Below, in pieces: positions 12,618 through 14,001 of a DNA stretch of 14,001 nt. The notes beneath the pieces were generated by a model. The model saw only the letters and a list, made by a program, of their open reading frames with translations, was not told where the DNA came from and made no database searches. Location of the stretch: positions 1 through 14,001 of the forward strand of contig JBGPPE010000065.1 of NCBI GenBank assembly GCA_041488395.1. The letters run 5' to 3'. Source of the DNA: 39-52-133 sp041488395 (GTDB taxonomy: Bacteria > Pseudomonadota > Gammaproteobacteria > Burkholderiales > Gallionellaceae). The translations under genes were made by a program, and so were the position numbers. Numbering within the stretch: the first letter of the stretch is position 1; each line of letters starts with the position of its first letter.

Positions 12618-13937
12618 ATGAGCATCAAACCAATCAATGTAGGACTGTTAGGTGCAGGCACTGTCGGTGGCGGCACGTTCGCCGTGCTGGCACGCAATGC
12701 GGAAGAGATCAGCCGTCGTGCCGGGCGCCCGATAAAAATTACCGTGGTGGCCGATAAAAACGTGGAGCTTGCCAAAAGTGTCACCAAGGGAACCTGCCGT
12801 GTGACCGACGATGCGTTCTCGGTGGTGAATGATCCTGAAGTAGATATCGTTATCGAGCTGATCGGCGGCTATGGCGTGGCCAAGGAACTGGTGCTGAAGG
12901 CCATCGCCAACGGCAAGCATGTGGTCACCGCCAACAAGGCGCTGCTCGCTGTGCATGGCAACGAGATCTTTGCGGCAGCACAGAATATGCGTGTGATGGT
13001 AGCCTTTGAAGCGGCCGTGGCCGGCGGCATCCCCATCATCAAGGCACTGCGCGAGGGTCTTAGTGCCAACCGCATCGAGTGGATCGCCGGCATTATCAAC
13101 GGCACCACCAACTTCATCCTGTCCGAGATGCGCGACAAGGGCCTCTCCTTCGATACCGTGCTGAAAGAGGCGCAGCGCCTGGGCTACGCCGAAGCCGACC
13201 CGACTTTCGACATCGAAGGTGTAGATGCGGCGCACAAGATCACTATCCTTGCTGCACTGGCTTTCGGCATTCCGATGCAGTTCGACAAGGCTTATATCGA
13301 GGGCATTTCCAAACTGGATGCCACCGACATCAAATACGCCGAACAACTGGGCTACCGTATCAAACTGCTGGGCATCACCAAACGCACGCCGGAAGGCGTC
13401 GAGTTGCGCGTGCACCCCACGCTGATCCCGAGCAAGCGCCTGATCGCCAACGTGGAAGGCGCGATGAACGCGGTGCTGGTGCAGGGCGATGCCGTCGGTG
13501 CGACGCTGTATTACGGCAAGGGTGCCGGTGCCGAGCCCACCGCCAGCGCGGTGATTGCCGACCTGGTGGATGTGACGCGCATGCACACCGCCGACCCGCA
13601 GAACCGCGTGCCGCACCTGGCTTTCCAGCCCAACCAGCTGGCCGACCTGAAAATCCTGCCGATCGACGAAGTGCAGACCAGCTACTACCTGCGCATGCGC
13701 GTGCAGGACAAACCGGGCGTGCTGGCCGACATCACGCGCATCCTGGCGGATGAACAGATTTCCATTGATGCGGTGATCCAGAAGGAGCCGGGCGAAGGCG
13801 AAGAGCAGACCGACCTGATCATGCTCACCCACCAGACGCGCGAGAAGCGCATCAATGCGGCGATTGCCAAGATTGAAGCGCTCAAGGTGATCACCGGCAA
13901 GGTGACTCGCATCCGTCTGGAAGAGCTGGGCAAGTAA
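12618..13937 (+). CDS. hom: Homoserine dehydrogenase with C-terminal ACT domain
   Basis: 439 residues, the normal length of the monofunctional enzyme. It reduces aspartate semialdehyde to homoserine, the branch point toward threonine and methionine. The Rossmann motif GLLGAGTVGGGTF lies at residues 9-21. Catalytic-region motifs are TANKALL (Lys107), GIINGTTNFIL (158-168) and GYAEADPTFDIEGVDAAHK with Asp203 and Lys207 in the D-x3-K spacing of the active site. The C-terminal 85 residues (YYLRMRVQDKPGVLADITRIL...) form an ACT domain, as expected for feedback control by threonine. GAAAGAG at 12605-12611 precedes the ATG. Probably co-transcribed with the aminotransferase gene; no fused aspartokinase domain is present. 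Confidence 0.96.
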   Translation: MSIKPINVGLLGAGTVGGGTFAVLARNAEEISRRAGRPIKITVVADKNVELAKSVTKGTCRVTDDAFSVVNDPEVDIVIELIGGYGVAKELVLKAIANGKHVVTANKALLAVHGNEIFAAAQNMRVMVAFEAAVAGGIPIIKALREGLSANRIEWIAGIINGTTNFILSEMRDKGLSFDTVLKEAQRLGYAEADPTFDIEGVDAAHKITILAALAFGIPMQFDKAYIEGISKLDATDIKYAEQLGYRIKLLGITKRTPEGVELRVHPTLIPSKRLIANVEGAMNAVLVQGDAVGATLYYGKGAGAEPTASAVIADLVDVTRMHTADPQNRVPHLAFQPNQLADLKILPIDEVQTSYYLRMRVQDKPGVLADITRILADEQISIDAVIQKEPGEGEEQTDLIMLTHQTREKRINAAIAKIEALKVITGKVTRIRLEELGK

Positions 13938-13944
13938 ACCAACT

Positions 13945-13984
13945 CCCCTCTCCCGCTGGCGGGAGAGGGGCCGGGGGAGAGGGC
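13945..13984. repeat. GC-rich palindromic repeat after hom
   Basis: CCCCTCTCCCGC (13945-13956) and GCGGGAGAGGGG (13959-13970) form a perfect 12-bp palindrome around TG, followed by a related CCGGGGGAGAGGGC. This is the common CTCTCCCGC-type intergenic repeat of proteobacteria. It starts 8 nt after the hom stop. The stem is strong, but no T-run follows, so it is not a standard intrinsic terminator; it may still protect the 3' end of the hom mRNA. Confidence 0.7.
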
Positions 13985-14001
13985 GCATGACCAGCGCTAC
14001 A

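Noticed and set aside
12648..13988. Long open frame (446 codons) antisense to hom
   Set aside because: Same His/Gln/Arg-rich composition and no domain; the sense strand encodes an unmistakable homoserine dehydrogenase.
13987..14001. Start of a downstream gene (possibly threonine synthase) at an ATG near the right edge
   Set aside because: Only five codons are visible and they directly follow repeat sequence; nothing identifies the product or confirms the start.

Overview
The window (about 57% GC by eye) looks like a chromosomal segment of a betaproteobacterium, most likely of the Nitrosomonadales/Gallionellaceae type. That placement rests on protein character, the aminotransferase-homoserine dehydrogenase pair, and abundant short palindromic intergenic repeats. 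It is an inference without database search. No rRNA, tRNA, CRISPR array, transposase or phage gene was seen.

Left part, + strand (1-3627): the 3' end of an exported rhodanese-domain protein, a DsrE-family protein, a TauE/SafE-type permease, a small unknown protein and an MFS permease. Rhodanese, DsrE and TauE/SafE together suggest handling of sulfane sulfur or sulfite. A perfect paired REP palindrome (REPIN) lies between the first two genes and supplies the rhodanese stop codon. A 337-base gap before the permease holds a 10-bp-periodic repeat element and an AT-rich operator-like palindrome.

Middle part, - strand (read from 11116 down to 3685): a Mth938-like protein, MoxR-type AAA ATPase, a HicB/HicA-like toxin-antitoxin pair, DUF58 protein, DUF3488/transglutaminase membrane protein, QueD, an HDOD signalling protein and a metallo-beta-lactamase-fold hydrolase. 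MoxR, DUF58 and transglutaminase form a well-known conserved trio, but here every junction around it carries an insert: a repeat upstream of moxR, hicBA between moxR and DUF58, and a 229-bp palindromic element between DUF58 and the transglutaminase gene.

That last insertion is the most striking feature. It is flanked by a perfect 10-bp direct repeat that contains the ATGA stop/start overlap expected between the two genes. The element is open for 80 codons in the one frame that begins at the first ATGA and ends in the second, so a stop-start relay between the two genes appears to be kept.

Right part, + strand (11298-14001): a PLP aminotransferase of the AlaA type and homoserine dehydrogenase with a C-terminal ACT domain, an amino-acid biosynthesis unit in which threonine synthase is often next. 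It is followed by a strong palindromic repeat at the window edge.
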